A stretch of DNA of 64,000 nt from Meridianimarinicoccus marinus (GTDB lineage: Bacteria; Pseudomonadota; Alphaproteobacteria; Rhodobacterales; Rhodobacteraceae): the NCBI RefSeq assembly GCF_040689105.1, contig NZ_JBFBVU010000014.1, positions 1 to 64,000 of the forward strand, given 5' to 3'. Both the position numbers and the translations under genes were made by a program. Numbering within the stretch: position 1 is the stretch's first letter; each line of letters begins with the position of its first letter. Below are positions 8,713-16,770 of this stretch, piece by piece. The notes under the pieces are model-generated. The model had not been told where the DNA came from and did no database searches. It saw nothing but the letters and a program-made list of their open reading frames with translations.

Positions 8713-9162
8713 ATGCTCTTAAACAGACACCTGTTATTTCTATATGTCACGCTTGCAGTGTCGATCGGATATCTGATCTCGGCACTCAGCCTTGGCGCCC
8801 CGATCGTCGAGAGCCGATTGACGCCCTCGTTCTTCCCCGTCGTGGTGGGAAGCGCCGCAATCATCTTTTCCTGCATTCTCATCCTTCAGAAGCTGCGCGC
8901 CGCTCCCGAGGCAGAACAAGCGGACGATGCGGGAACCTACACCCATCTGTGGGTTGTCGCGGCCATCTTTGTCTACATCGTTGCGTTCAAGCCTGTGGGA
9001 TATTTCATCTCGTCGGGGCTCTTCGTCTTCGCGCTGATCTTGCTGTTCTCAAACTTCGAAAAGCTGCTCCAGAAAGCCGCCATGTCTGCGGCAATCGTCG
9101 TGGTCGGCTACATCGTGTTCCAGCAAATGTTCGGGGTTCGACTCCCGGCGCTGTGGGGATAA
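8713..9162 (+). CDS. TTT transporter small membrane subunit (TctB family), second system
   Basis: This 149-residue protein has four hydrophobic segments and the TctB-like start MLLNRHLLFLYVTLAVSIGY. The start at 8713 is chosen because GGGAGAAG lies just upstream and the protein then begins at the first membrane segment; an upstream in-frame start at 8671 would add a non-conserved stretch. It sits three bases before the TctA gene, so the two are co-translated. The small subunit is poorly conserved, so assignment rests on topology and gene order. Confidence 0.88.
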   Translation: MLLNRHLLFLYVTLAVSIGYLISALSLGAPIVESRLTPSFFPVVVGSAAIIFSCILILQKLRAAPEAEQADDAGTYTHLWVVAAIFVYIVAFKPVGYFISSGLFVFALILLFSNFEKLLQKAAMSAAIVVVGYIVFQQMFGVRLPALWG

Positions 9163-9165
9163 GTC

Positions 9166-10692
9166 ATGGAATTCATTCTCCTGGTCATTAACAGCTTTCC
9201 CCTGCTGCTGGATCCGATCAACCTGACCTACGTGGTCCTGGGCTTCGTGATCGGCACCATCTTTGCAGCGATCCCCGGTCTGACAGCGACGCTGGCCATG
9301 GCCTTGCTGCTGCCCATGACCTACACGCTCAGCGTCGAAACTGCACTGATGGCCTGTGCCAGCATCTACATGGCCGGCATGTGCGGCGGCAGCATCACCG
9401 CCACCACCATCAACATTCCGGGCGCGCCGTCTTCGATGATGACAGCGCTGGACGGCTATCCCATGCAGAAACAGGGCAAAGGTGCCCTGGCGCTGGGACA
9501 TGCGGCGCTCGGCTCCATGTTCGGCGGGGCGGTCGGGGCATTGCTCCTGATCGCGGTCGCACCTTTCGTGGCCGAGCTTTCCCTGCTGGTCAAAACGACG
9601 GGCAAATTCTCCTTGCTGGCCTTTGCCATTATCGTCGTGGTGATCGCACAGCGCGGACGCATCCCGCAGGCCGGGTTGGCCGCCTGTATCGGTCTCATGC
9701 TTGCCACCATCGGGCTGGATGCGATGGAGCCGATCACACGCTTTACCTATGGCTACAGCAACCTGACTGCCGGGATCGACCTGATGCCCGTCATCATCGG
9801 GACCTTCGCCATCGCCGAGGTGCTGACGCAGGCAAGCTCGACCCGCGATATCAGTGCGGCCACCGCGGCCGCCGAGAAGGTAAAGATCCGCCGCCGGGAC
9901 TTTCTGCCGCCGCTGTCTGACATCCGCAAGATCGGCTTCGGCTGCTACTTCAAGTCCTGCCTGATCGGGTATTTCGTGGGCACGCTTCCCGGCGCCGGAG
10001 GCTCCATGGGGTCCTTCCTGGCCTATACCGAGGCGGTGCGGACCTCCTCCGAGCCGGAAACCTTCGGCAAGGGCAACCCCAAGGGCATCGCGGCGTCTGA
10101 AAGTGCCAACAATGCCGTCTGCGGCGGGGCCATGGTGCCGATGCTGACCTTCGGGATTCCCGGCGACCCGATCACTGCCATCATGCTCGGCGTTCTGGTC
10201 ATCAACGGCATCCAGCCCGGACCGCAACTGATGAGCGACCAGGCCGGCCTGATCGCGCCGATGCTGGCGGCCCTGCTGTTCAGCGCCGTGATCCTCATCC
10301 CGTTGACGCTGTATGTCATCGGTCCGTACTTCATCAAGATCGTGTCGGTGCGCAAGGATGTGCTCTACGGGGTCATCACGCTTCTGGCCGTGGTCGGCAG
10401 CTATGTCTCGACCTTCTCGACCTTCCAGATGTTCATGGCTTTGGGGATGGGGGTTCTGGCCTTTTACCTGCGGCGCAACGGCTTCCCGGTGATTACCATG
10501 CTGCTGGGCTATATCCTGGGGCCCAACCTTGAGGAATTCCTGCGCCGCTCCCTGGCCTTGTCCAATGGCGATCCGACGACCTTCTTCACCAGCCCCGACA
10601 GCCTGTTCTTTGTCGTGCTGACCCTGATCTTCGTCTACTTCCTTGTGATCAAGAAGCCGGTGGCAAAACCGAAGGCGGTGAAGGCCGAATAA
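9166..10692 (+). CDS. TTT transporter large membrane subunit (TctA family), second system
   Basis: This 508-residue TctA-family permease carries the same duplicated signature as the gene at 836: FAAIPGLTATLAMALLLP near the N terminus, GGSITATTINIPGAPSSMM at about residue 75, and GTLPGAGGSMGSFLAYTEAV in the second half. It ends in a short Lys/Ala-rich cytoplasmic tail. It is the last gene of the plus-strand TTT operon. About 200 bp separate it from the GntR regulator that follows in the same direction. Confidence 0.95.
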   Translation: MEFILLVINSFPLLLDPINLTYVVLGFVIGTIFAAIPGLTATLAMALLLPMTYTLSVETALMACASIYMAGMCGGSITATTINIPGAPSSMMTALDGYPMQKQGKGALALGHAALGSMFGGAVGALLLIAVAPFVAELSLLVKTTGKFSLLAFAIIVVVIAQRGRIPQAGLAACIGLMLATIGLDAMEPITRFTYGYSNLTAGIDLMPVIIGTFAIAEVLTQASSTRDISAATAAAEKVKIRRRDFLPPLSDIRKIGFGCYFKSCLIGYFVGTLPGAGGSMGSFLAYTEAVRTSSEPETFGKGNPKGIAASESANNAVCGGAMVPMLTFGIPGDPITAIMLGVLVINGIQPGPQLMSDQAGLIAPMLAALLFSAVILIPLTLYVIGPYFIKIVSVRKDVLYGVITLLAVVGSYVSTFSTFQMFMALGMGVLAFYLRRNGFPVITMLLGYILGPNLEEFLRRSLALSNGDPTTFFTSPDSLFFVVLTLIFVYFLVIKKPVAKPKAVKAE

Positions 10693-10890
10693 CGAAGTCC
10701 CGTCCTGGCGCCGTTCCCCTGGGTCGCATGTTGCGCACCATGGGGACGGCCCTCAGGGCGGAGCGGTGTCATGGAACAGGTCCGCACCGGGTCGCGCAGG
10801 GCCAGTGCGGCAAGGCCTTTCCGATCGCCCTCTCGCGGCGTATCGGGTACATCAACGGCTTGGTTGGTGTAATCTGTCCGCCAACAGGAA

Positions 10891-11598
10891 ATGGAGGAGC
10901 CCACGTTGTCAGAGACCCGTCGCCCCTTGTTAGCGGATCAGGTGTACGATCAATTGCTGGCGAAAATTCTTGAAGAAGAATTCCCGGTCAACAGCCGGTT
11001 GCCCCCCGAAGAGGTTCTGGCCCAGAATTTCGGGGTGTCCCGTCCGGTCGTGCGCGCGGCGCTTGCGCGTCTGCGCGACGACGAAATCATCCATTCCCGC
11101 CGAGGCTCGGGCAGTTATGTGCTGCGCCGTCCGGACCGGCAACTGATCAGCTTTGTCCCTCTGGAATCCGTCTCGGGCGTGCAGCGCTGTTATGAATTTC
11201 GCATCGATGTGGAAGGGGCGGCGGCGGCATGGGCGGCGCGACGACGGGATGACGAGGATATCGCCGCGATGGATCGCGCCTATCGGGTGATGGAACGAAC
11301 CTATCAGGAAAACGCGCTTGGTGTCGAAGCCGACCTGATGCTGCACCTCGCCGTGGCGCGGGCCTCGAAGAACCCCTTCTTCGCGTCGGTTCTGGAATCC
11401 CTTGGCGAACAGATTGCCTACGGCGTGAAGCTGTCGCGCTCCTTGACGCTTCTGGATGTCCCGGTGCGGCAGGAACTGGTGCTGGCCGAACATCGCGCCA
11501 TTCTGGAAGCCATTCGCCTTGAACAACCCGAGGTCGCGGCGGCCACCATGCGCCACCACATTACGGCGGCAAAAGACCGGATGTTTGTCGGCTCGTAA
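10891..11598 (+). CDS. FadR-subfamily GntR transcriptional regulator
   Basis: This 235-residue GntR regulator has an N-terminal winged helix-turn-helix (about residues 12-75; SRLPPEEVLAQNFGVSRPVV and ALARLRDDEIIHSRRGSGSY) followed by an all-helical FCD ligand-binding domain. In that domain the metal or ligand residues Asp and His occur in FRIDVEGAAA, HLAVARASKNPF and AEHRAILEAI, and a late His lies in MRHHITAAK. Position 10891 is the longest ATG start. A TTG at 10906 has a better-placed GGAGGAG and is a plausible alternative. It probably controls the adjacent TTT operon and perhaps the RraA/KGSADH pair; the ligand would be a carboxylate. Confidence 0.9.
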   Translation: MEEPTLSETRRPLLADQVYDQLLAKILEEEFPVNSRLPPEEVLAQNFGVSRPVVRAALARLRDDEIIHSRRGSGSYVLRRPDRQLISFVPLESVSGVQRCYEFRIDVEGAAAAWAARRRDDEDIAAMDRAYRVMERTYQENALGVEADLMLHLAVARASKNPFFASVLESLGEQIAYGVKLSRSLTLLDVPVRQELVLAEHRAILEAIRLEQPEVAAATMRHHITAAKDRMFVGS

Positions 11599-11778
11599 GC
11601 GCGCCGCCACCCCTTCGGAGAAACGCCGCCGCTCCATCTCGATTGCCCCTGACAGACCAGCGCGGCGGCGCGCGGGCCTGGCCTAGGGCATCTCGGTCCT
11701 CGTCGCCGGCTCTTTGGACCTGTCGCTGGCTGGATGCCGCTCCTTTGACAGCATTTATTGCAACAAGGGAGACTGACT

Positions 11779-11967
11779 ATGGGACTGAAACGGACCGAAG
11801 AATTCCGCCAAGGCGCCGTGCGAATTGCATTGACCAGCGGGCTGACACGGCGTCAGGTTGCCGATGATCTGCGCATTGGGCTTTCGACCTTGAACAAATG
11901 GGTAAGGGCGCACGAAGACACGGATGTTGTGTCGTCCGAGGATCGTGAGCGCGCGCGCGAGAATGCA
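11779..11967 (+). pseudogene. IS3-family transposase orfA, truncated by IS110 insertion
   Basis: Only the first roughly 62 codons of orfA remain: the helix-turn-helix region FRQGAVRIALTSGLTRRQVA and DDLRIGLSTLNKWVRAHE, followed by the start of the leucine-zipper segment DRERARENAWLR. The reading frame then runs without a stop into IS110-derived sequence, so the orfA end and its programmed frameshift site are lost. AAGGGA precedes the ATG. Without full orfA the element cannot make the normal OrfAB fusion transposase. Confidence 0.8.
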
Positions 11968-12855
11968 TGGCTTCGAGGTCCTCCTCGTGAATGCCCGCTA
12001 CGCCAAGAATGTGCGGGCCGCAAAACCGATATCATCGGCGCAACCGGCATGCGGATCATCCACGCAATCATTGCTGGCGCGCGTGATCCAAAGGTTCTTG
12101 CCGCGTTCCGGGATGTCCGCTGCAAGTCATCGATGGACACGATCAAAGCCGCATTGGTCGGCAATGACCGCGAGGAACATCTCTTTGATCTGACACAGAC
12201 GCTGGAGCCATACGATTTCTACAAAGCGCAGATCGAGGCGTGCGACCGCAGGCTGGAGGCGGCGTTGGGGGCGCTGACCATCAAAGCAGACGATGATCTG
12301 GCCCCGCTGCCCAAGGCACGGATCAAGGGCAAGCAGCACAGTGCTCCGTCCCTTGATGCGCGCGCTGCGCTTTACGGAGTATTGGGCACGGACCTGACGC
12401 AGATCCACGGCCTCGGACCCCCTCTGGCACTCAAGCTGGTAGCGGAATGCGGCACAGACCTACGCGCCTGGAAGAGTGCCAAACACTTCACGTCGTGGCT
12501 GTGCCTGAGCCCCGGCAACAAAGTGTTGTCTTCACGGACACACCGATCGTCAAGCCGCGCAGCTGCCCTTCTGCGTTTGGCTGCTGTCACGATTGGCCGA
12601 AGCGACACGGCCTTGGGTGCGTTCTATCGACGTCCCTCGACGCGGATCGGCAAGCAAAAGGCGGTGACGGCCACGGCGCGCAAGGTCGCTGTCTTGTTCT
12701 ACAACGCTTTGCGGCATGGCATGACTTGTGAGGATCAGGGGGCGGCGGCTTGCGACGAACGACATCGGCGACGCGTGCTCTCAAACCTCCAGCGCCGCTC
12801 CAAGACAATGGATTACGCATTGGCACCCATACCGGAGCCAGCGGCTGTTTCTTAG
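11965..12855 (+). pseudogene. IS110-family transposase remnant with internal deletion and frameshift
   Basis: The IS110 transposase fragment HGFEVLLVNARYAKNV (RuvC-like DEDD domain) starts at about 11965 in one frame. It shifts frame near 12015 and, after KTD, jumps directly to GATGMRIIHAIIAGARDP in the other frame, skipping the usual roughly 90-residue stretch in between. The C-terminal transposase_20 domain then continues complete to the normal end (QIHGLGPPLALKLVAECGTD, SWLCLSPGNK, SSRAAALLRLAAVTIGR, and the Ala-Val-Ser end). It is inactive. An open frame of 359 codons from 11779 fuses IS3 orfA to this fragment, but I read that as accidental. Confidence 0.8.
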
Positions 12856-12924
12856 GAAGCGCCGGCCTTCTTCGCGGAAAGAGTGAGGGCATGAATGCCA
12901 TCGGTCCGAACGAATGCCCGAACA

Positions 12925-13782
12925 ATGAGGTTTGTCTTCGTTGAGGAACACCGCCACGACATCCCGGTGAACCGCTTGTGCGGGAGTATGGACGTCAGCC
13001 CGCGAGGCTACCGCGCCTGGCGCTCCCGTCCTGCCAGTTGGCGGCAACGCACCGACATGGTGTCACTGGCCCACATCCGCGACCGGTTCCGTCTTTCTCT
13101 GGGCAGCTACGGCAGGCCACGAATGACCGAAGAGCTGAAGAAAGTCGGCATCGATGTGGGTCATCGCCGGGTTGGGCGACTGATGCGTGAAAACGGGGTC
13201 ACCGTTGAAAGAACGCACAAGTTCAAGGCAACAACCGACAGCGATCACACGTTCAACATCGCCCCGAACCTGCTGAACCGCGACTTCAATGCAACCGGGC
13301 CGAACCGGAAATGGGCAGGCGACATCAGCTGCATCCGGAGCCGAGAGGGGCGGTTTTCTCTGGCAGTCATCCAGGATCTGCATTCCCGCCGCGTGATCGG
13401 CTGGGCCGTCAGCAACTGCATGACGCGCGACCTGGAAATCCGGGCCTTGAACATGGCCATTGCCTTCAGGGCCCCGCCGAGGGGCTGCATCTTCCACAGA
13501 GATCGCGGCAGCCAATGCTGTTCGCATGACTATCAGAAGATCCTGCGCCTGCATGACGTCCGGGTCTCGATGAGCGGCAAAGGTAATTGCCATGACAATG
13601 CGTCTTTCGAAACGTTCTTCAAAACCATCAAGACCGATCTGATCTGGCGGCGGTCATGGGCAACAAGGCGGCAAGCTGAGATGGCAATCTTCGAATACGT
13701 TAACGGCTTCTACAATCCGCGCCGACAGCACTCAGCAATGGGCTGGAAAAGCCCCTTGGCCTTCGAGGCTCAGGCCGCGTAA
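12925..13782 (+). CDS. IS3-family transposase orfB (DDE integrase domain)
   Basis: This 285-codon frame encodes the catalytic half of an IS3-group transposase: an HTH_21 region (HDIPVNRLCGSMDVSPRGYRA), then the rve integrase core. The DDE residues are present: Asp in WAGDISCI, Asp in FHRDRGSQC and Glu in NASFETFFKTIK, with the conserved WRRSWATRRQAEMAIFEY and GWKSPLAFE tail. The second motif is HRDRGSQC where the family usually has H-T-D-R-G-S-Q-Y, a minor change. The start at 12925 (MRFVFVEEHRHDI) matches the usual orfB start. Because orfA is broken, mobility is doubtful. Confidence 0.85.
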   Translation: MRFVFVEEHRHDIPVNRLCGSMDVSPRGYRAWRSRPASWRQRTDMVSLAHIRDRFRLSLGSYGRPRMTEELKKVGIDVGHRRVGRLMRENGVTVERTHKFKATTDSDHTFNIAPNLLNRDFNATGPNRKWAGDISCIRSREGRFSLAVIQDLHSRRVIGWAVSNCMTRDLEIRALNMAIAFRAPPRGCIFHRDRGSQCCSHDYQKILRLHDVRVSMSGKGNCHDNASFETFFKTIKTDLIWRRSWATRRQAEMAIFEYVNGFYNPRRQHSAMGWKSPLAFEAQAA

Positions 13783-13803
13783 ATGAGAACCTGGAGCGGT
13801 ACA

Positions 13804-14083
13804 ATCCCGCGACAAGTCCAATGTCGACATGAAAGTGGCCGATAAGGTATCGCTTGAACCGCTGTCGTTTTGGCTTGTCGCCCTCGACATCCGGCAAGCG
13901 CGATATGCCCTGCCGCTTGAGGCACCGATGAAGCGCCGACCGCGTCAGATGCGGAATCGACGGCTGAAGGGCATAGAGGCAATCATCCGCGGCAGCAGCC
14001 TGTGCCGTCGGAATGCTACGATCATGGCCTCTTCCGTTTCCGAGAAGGGATCGCACCATCAAACCGTGGGATCAAACACCTAG
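13804..14083 (-). pseudogene. IS481-like transposase remnant
   Basis: On the minus strand a frame carries DDCLYALQPSIPHLTRSALH, RCLKRQGISRLPDVEGDKPK and RFKRYLIGHFHVDI, the linker and first catalytic Asp of an IS481-like transposase. The sequence just before it (SETEEAMIVAFRRHRLLP) is in another frame, so a frameshift lies at about 14005. The fragment ends abruptly at the right end of the IS3 element (13803), suggesting that IS3 inserted into it and the other half was later lost. The remnant overlaps the last bases of the Crp/Fnr gene. Confidence 0.75.
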
Positions 14084-14787
14084 GGCCGCTTGTTCCAGAA
14101 AGCCGCCGGGTCGGATTCGGAAAAGTCGCGCAGGCGTTGGATGTCCTCGATCGCGGCGTTGTTGCGGGACACTTTCACGCCGAATTCCTTCAGCTTTGAG
14201 AACGCCCGCGACAGGCTTTCGGGCTTGATGCCCAGACGCCCGGCGATCACGACCTTGTCGTAGGGCAGGGTGACAAGGCAACTGCCCTCCTCGCGCTCGC
14301 ACAGTTCCAGCAGAAACTCGGCCACCCGCTGGGCACCGGTTTGCGCCTTGAGCTGTTCCAGCTGCGCCACCAGCGCGTGCAGATGAGTGAAGGTCGCGGC
14401 CAGCATGACGACGCCGGCCTCCGGATCACGGCGCACCATTTCGGTGACTGCTGCGGCGGGGATCTGCAACACCTCGGTATCGGTCACCGCCTCGGCCGAG
14501 ACCGGGTAGGGCGTGCCGCGCAGGGCCACGGCCTCGCCAAAGCTCTGCCCCTTGGTGAAGACCGACACGATGGCCTCGCCGCCGTTCGGTGTGATCCGGT
14601 AGAGCTTGACCCAGCCATCAACGACAATATGGATCGACCGGGCTTTCTCATCCTGCTGAAACAGCGTCTGGTTGCGCTGGTAGCTGTGCCAATGGGACAT
14701 GGACAGCAGCATGTCGGTCTGCTGTTCGGTAAAGCTTTTCAGCAACAGGGAGTTTCGGGCGATTTGCGTGCGCCGGTCGTCCGCCAT
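14080..14787 (-). CDS. Crp/Fnr-family regulator, Dnr/NNR type
   Basis: This 235-residue Crp/Fnr protein has an N-terminal cyclic-nucleotide-binding-like beta barrel (about residues 15-130, with GQSFGEAVALRG), a dimerisation helix (HLHALVAQLEQLKAQTGAQR) and a C-terminal winged helix. The recognition helix KPESLSRAFSKLKEFG carries the Glu, Ser, Arg set used to read TTGAT half-sites. It lacks the N-terminal cysteine cluster of FNR, so it is not an iron-sulfur oxygen sensor; it fits the Dnr/NNR/NnrR nitric-oxide-responsive type. It is divergent from hemA and close to the nos operon, both of which have FNR-like boxes upstream, so it is the likely activator of nos. Confidence 0.85.
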   Translation of the reverse strand: MADDRRTQIARNSLLLKSFTEQQTDMLLSMSHWHSYQRNQTLFQQDEKARSIHIVVDGWVKLYRITPNGGEAIVSVFTKGQSFGEAVALRGTPYPVSAEAVTDTEVLQIPAAAVTEMVRRDPEAGVVMLAATFTHLHALVAQLEQLKAQTGAQRVAEFLLELCEREEGSCLVTLPYDKVVIAGRLGIKPESLSRAFSKLKEFGVKVSRNNAAIEDIQRLRDFSESDPAAFWNKRP

Positions 14788-14900
14788 GGGATCATCCCTC
14801 CGTCATCGTCGGCCGCAAGAGACAGCCCGGTTTCCGGGATTCACGTCGCATATTTGGCGGGGTCGGGTCCAGTTGAAAGCCAGCAACCGGGGCACTTGGC

Positions 14901-14914
14901 TTGACTATTGTCAT
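14901..14914 (+). promoter_or_regulatory. FNR/NNR-like box between the Crp/Fnr gene and hemA
   Basis: TTGAC-TATT-GTCAT matches nine of ten half-site positions of the inverted repeat TTGAC-N4-GTCAA, a Crp/Fnr-type site. It is 58 bases before the hemA start and 114 bases before the divergent regulator, so it could serve either gene. The site is read by eye. Confidence 0.6.
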
Positions 14915-14971
14915 GTAACCGGCGCCCGGATCGTTCCAGAGTCTGCCTGAAAATCCGAATGTGGGGGTGAC

Positions 14972-16195
14972 ATGGACTATCAGGCATTCTTCGCGGACCG
15001 GCTCGATTCGTTGCGGGACGAAGGCAATTACCGCGTGTTCATCGATCTGGAACGCCGTTGCGGGGAATTTCCCTCGGCGCAGCGCACCAAGGGGCTCCGG
15101 CGCGATGAGGTGACGATCTGGTGTTCCAACGACTATCTGGGCATGGGCCAGAATCCCAAGGTGGTCGCCGCCATGCATGACGCCATCGACCGCTGCGGTG
15201 CCGGGGCCGGCGGCACGCGCAACATATCCGGGACCACCCACGACCATGTGCTGCTGGAGGTCGAGCTGGCCGACCTGCATGGCAAGGAAGCGGCGCTGCT
15301 GTTCACCTCGGGCTATGTGTCGAACTGGGCCGCCCTTGGGACGCTGGCGTCGGAAATTCCCGGCTGCATCGTGTTTTCCGACGCGCTGAACCATGCATCG
15401 ATGATCGAGGGCATCCGCCATTCGCGCGCCGAAAAGGTGATCTGGAAGCACAACGATCTGGTCGATCTGGAAGCCAAACTGGCGGCGGCAGATCCGTCCC
15501 GGCCCAAGCTGATCGCCTTCGAGAGCGTTTATTCCATGGATGGCGACATCGCCCCGATCAAGGAGATCTGCGACCTGGCCGACCGCTATGGCGCCATGAC
15601 CTATCTGGACGAGGTGCACGCGGTGGGGCTGTACGGCCCGCGCGGCGGCGGCATTGCCGAACGCGAAGGGCTGATGGACCGCCTGACGGTGATCGAAGGC
15701 ACGCTGGGCAAGGCGTTCGGCGTGGTCGGCGGCTATATCGCCGCCTCGGCCGAGCTGTGTGATTTCGTGCGCAGCTTTGCCAGCGGCTTCATCTTTACCA
15801 CGGCCCTGCCGCCGGCGGTGGCGGCGGGGGCCGCGGCCTCGATCCGGCACCTGAAGGAATCCTCGGCTGAACGGGAGTTGCAACAACGCCGGGTGGCGGA
15901 TTTACGCGCACGGCTGGATGCGATGGACATCCCGCATCTGGACAACCCAAGCCACATCATCCCTGTCATGGTGGGCGATCCGGTGAAGTGCAAGTTCATC
16001 TCGGACACCCTGCTGGACGAGTTCGGGATCTATATTCAGCCGATCAACTATCCCACGGTGCCACGGGGCACGGAGCGGTTGCGCATCACGCCATCGCCGG
16101 TGCACAGCGAAGCCGATCTCGACCATCTGGTCGGCGCGCTGGAAGAGTTGTGGCACCGCTGCCAGATGGCGCGGATGCCGATGGCGGCGCAATAG
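14972..16195 (+). CDS. hemA: 5-aminolevulinate synthase
   Basis: This 407-residue pyridoxal-phosphate enzyme condenses glycine with succinyl-CoA to 5-aminolevulinate, the first step of haem synthesis in alphaproteobacteria. The start MDYQAFFADRLDSLRDEGNY, the glycine-rich GAGAGGTRNISGTTHDHVLL segment, YLDEVHAVGLYGPRGGG with the cofactor Asp and His, and the Schiff-base Lys247 in GTLGKAFGVVGGY are all present. The length is standard. It is probably the anaerobically induced isozyme rather than the only copy. The FNR-like box upstream and the adjacent nos operon suggest it raises haem supply for denitrification cytochromes. Confidence 0.97.
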   Translation: MDYQAFFADRLDSLRDEGNYRVFIDLERRCGEFPSAQRTKGLRRDEVTIWCSNDYLGMGQNPKVVAAMHDAIDRCGAGAGGTRNISGTTHDHVLLEVELADLHGKEAALLFTSGYVSNWAALGTLASEIPGCIVFSDALNHASMIEGIRHSRAEKVIWKHNDLVDLEAKLAAADPSRPKLIAFESVYSMDGDIAPIKEICDLADRYGAMTYLDEVHAVGLYGPRGGGIAEREGLMDRLTVIEGTLGKAFGVVGGYIAASAELCDFVRSFASGFIFTTALPPAVAAGAAASIRHLKESSAERELQQRRVADLRARLDAMDIPHLDNPSHIIPVMVGDPVKCKFISDTLLDEFGIYIQPINYPTVPRGTERLRITPSPVHSEADLDHLVGALEELWHRCQMARMPMAAQ

Positions 16196-16224
16196 ACGGC
16201 GTGTCGCGAGGGAAGGGCCGGGAC

Positions 16225-16238
16225 CTGACATAAATCAA
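16225..16238 (+). promoter_or_regulatory. FNR/NNR-like box upstream of the nos operon
   Basis: CTGAC-ATAA-ATCAA differs from the TTGAC-N4-ATCAA form of the FNR/NNR site only in its first base. It lies 65 bases before the nosC start, in the only gap (107 bp) between hemA and the nos operon, which is where an activator site for nos transcription is expected. Confidence 0.65.
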
Positions 16239-16302
16239 TTACGGACCTTCGACCGGGCTCTACCCCTTGCCCTGCAACCACACTTGATCGGAGTTTGGCG
16301 CC

Positions 16303-16770
16303 GTGCTGGCCCAGCGTGATTTTCAGTCCACCACGACAGAATGGCCAAGCCGACGCTGGCTTGCGGTGGTGCTGTGCGCGGCGCTGGTGCTGGTTCAGGC
16401 AGGCTTTGCCTGCGCCCGCCCCACCGGAGAACTGACAGAAATCTGCAGCGATACCGGCGTCGCCATCGTGCGCATCGACATCGCCGGCAATGTCGTCGAG
16501 CAGGGTGGCCCACGGGCGCCGGGCTGCGACTCCTGCCGGTTCTGCGCGACCCTGGGGTCGGCGGATCTTGGGATGGCGGTGGCGCCGGACCGTCCCGATT
16601 TCCCGATCACCGCAGGCCCCCGTCCTGCAGCGTGTTCCCTTCATTGCACCACACCCGATCTGTGGCCCGAAACCCGTGGCCCGCCAAGCGATAGCAAGAT
16701 GACCCTATGTTTGTTCCCCGTCCGAACCCCGGCCCCTGTTTTCGAAACCGGGAGGCCGTCATGGACGTGA
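16303..16770 (+). CDS. nosC: NosC-like small exported protein with CXXCXXC motif
   Basis: This 155-residue protein has an N-terminal membrane or signal segment (WLAVVLCAALVLVQAGFACA, about residues 20-39) and the motif CDSCRFC (Cys-x2-Cys-x2-Cys) at about residue 74, with a further CSLHC near 115. A protein of this type precedes nosR in Paracoccus-type nos operons; its role is unresolved, and a redox or metal-related function has been suggested. The start is GTG, with GGAG nine bases upstream. Its last ten bases overlap the nosR start. The gene-name call rests on position and the cysteine motif. Confidence 0.7.
   Translation: MLAQRDFQSTTTEWPSRRWLAVVLCAALVLVQAGFACARPTGELTEICSDTGVAIVRIDIAGNVVEQGGPRAPGCDSCRFCATLGSADLGMAVAPDRPDFPITAGPRPAACSLHCTTPDLWPETRGPPSDSKMTLCLFPVRTPAPVFETGRPSWT

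Larger units (their letters stand above)
11731..13803 (+). mobile_element. IS3-family element interrupted by a decayed IS110-family element
   Basis: Imperfect terminal inverted repeats are visible: the left end begins TGGATGCCGCTCC and ends CATTTAT (11731-11758), and the right end, read on the opposite strand, begins TGTACCGCTCC and ends CATTTAC (13803-13781). Between them are the N terminus of IS3 orfA, an IS110-type transposase with internal deletion, and an intact IS3 orfB. The IS110 piece begins inside orfA at about 11965. The ends are assigned by eye and no target-site duplication was found. Confidence 0.75.
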
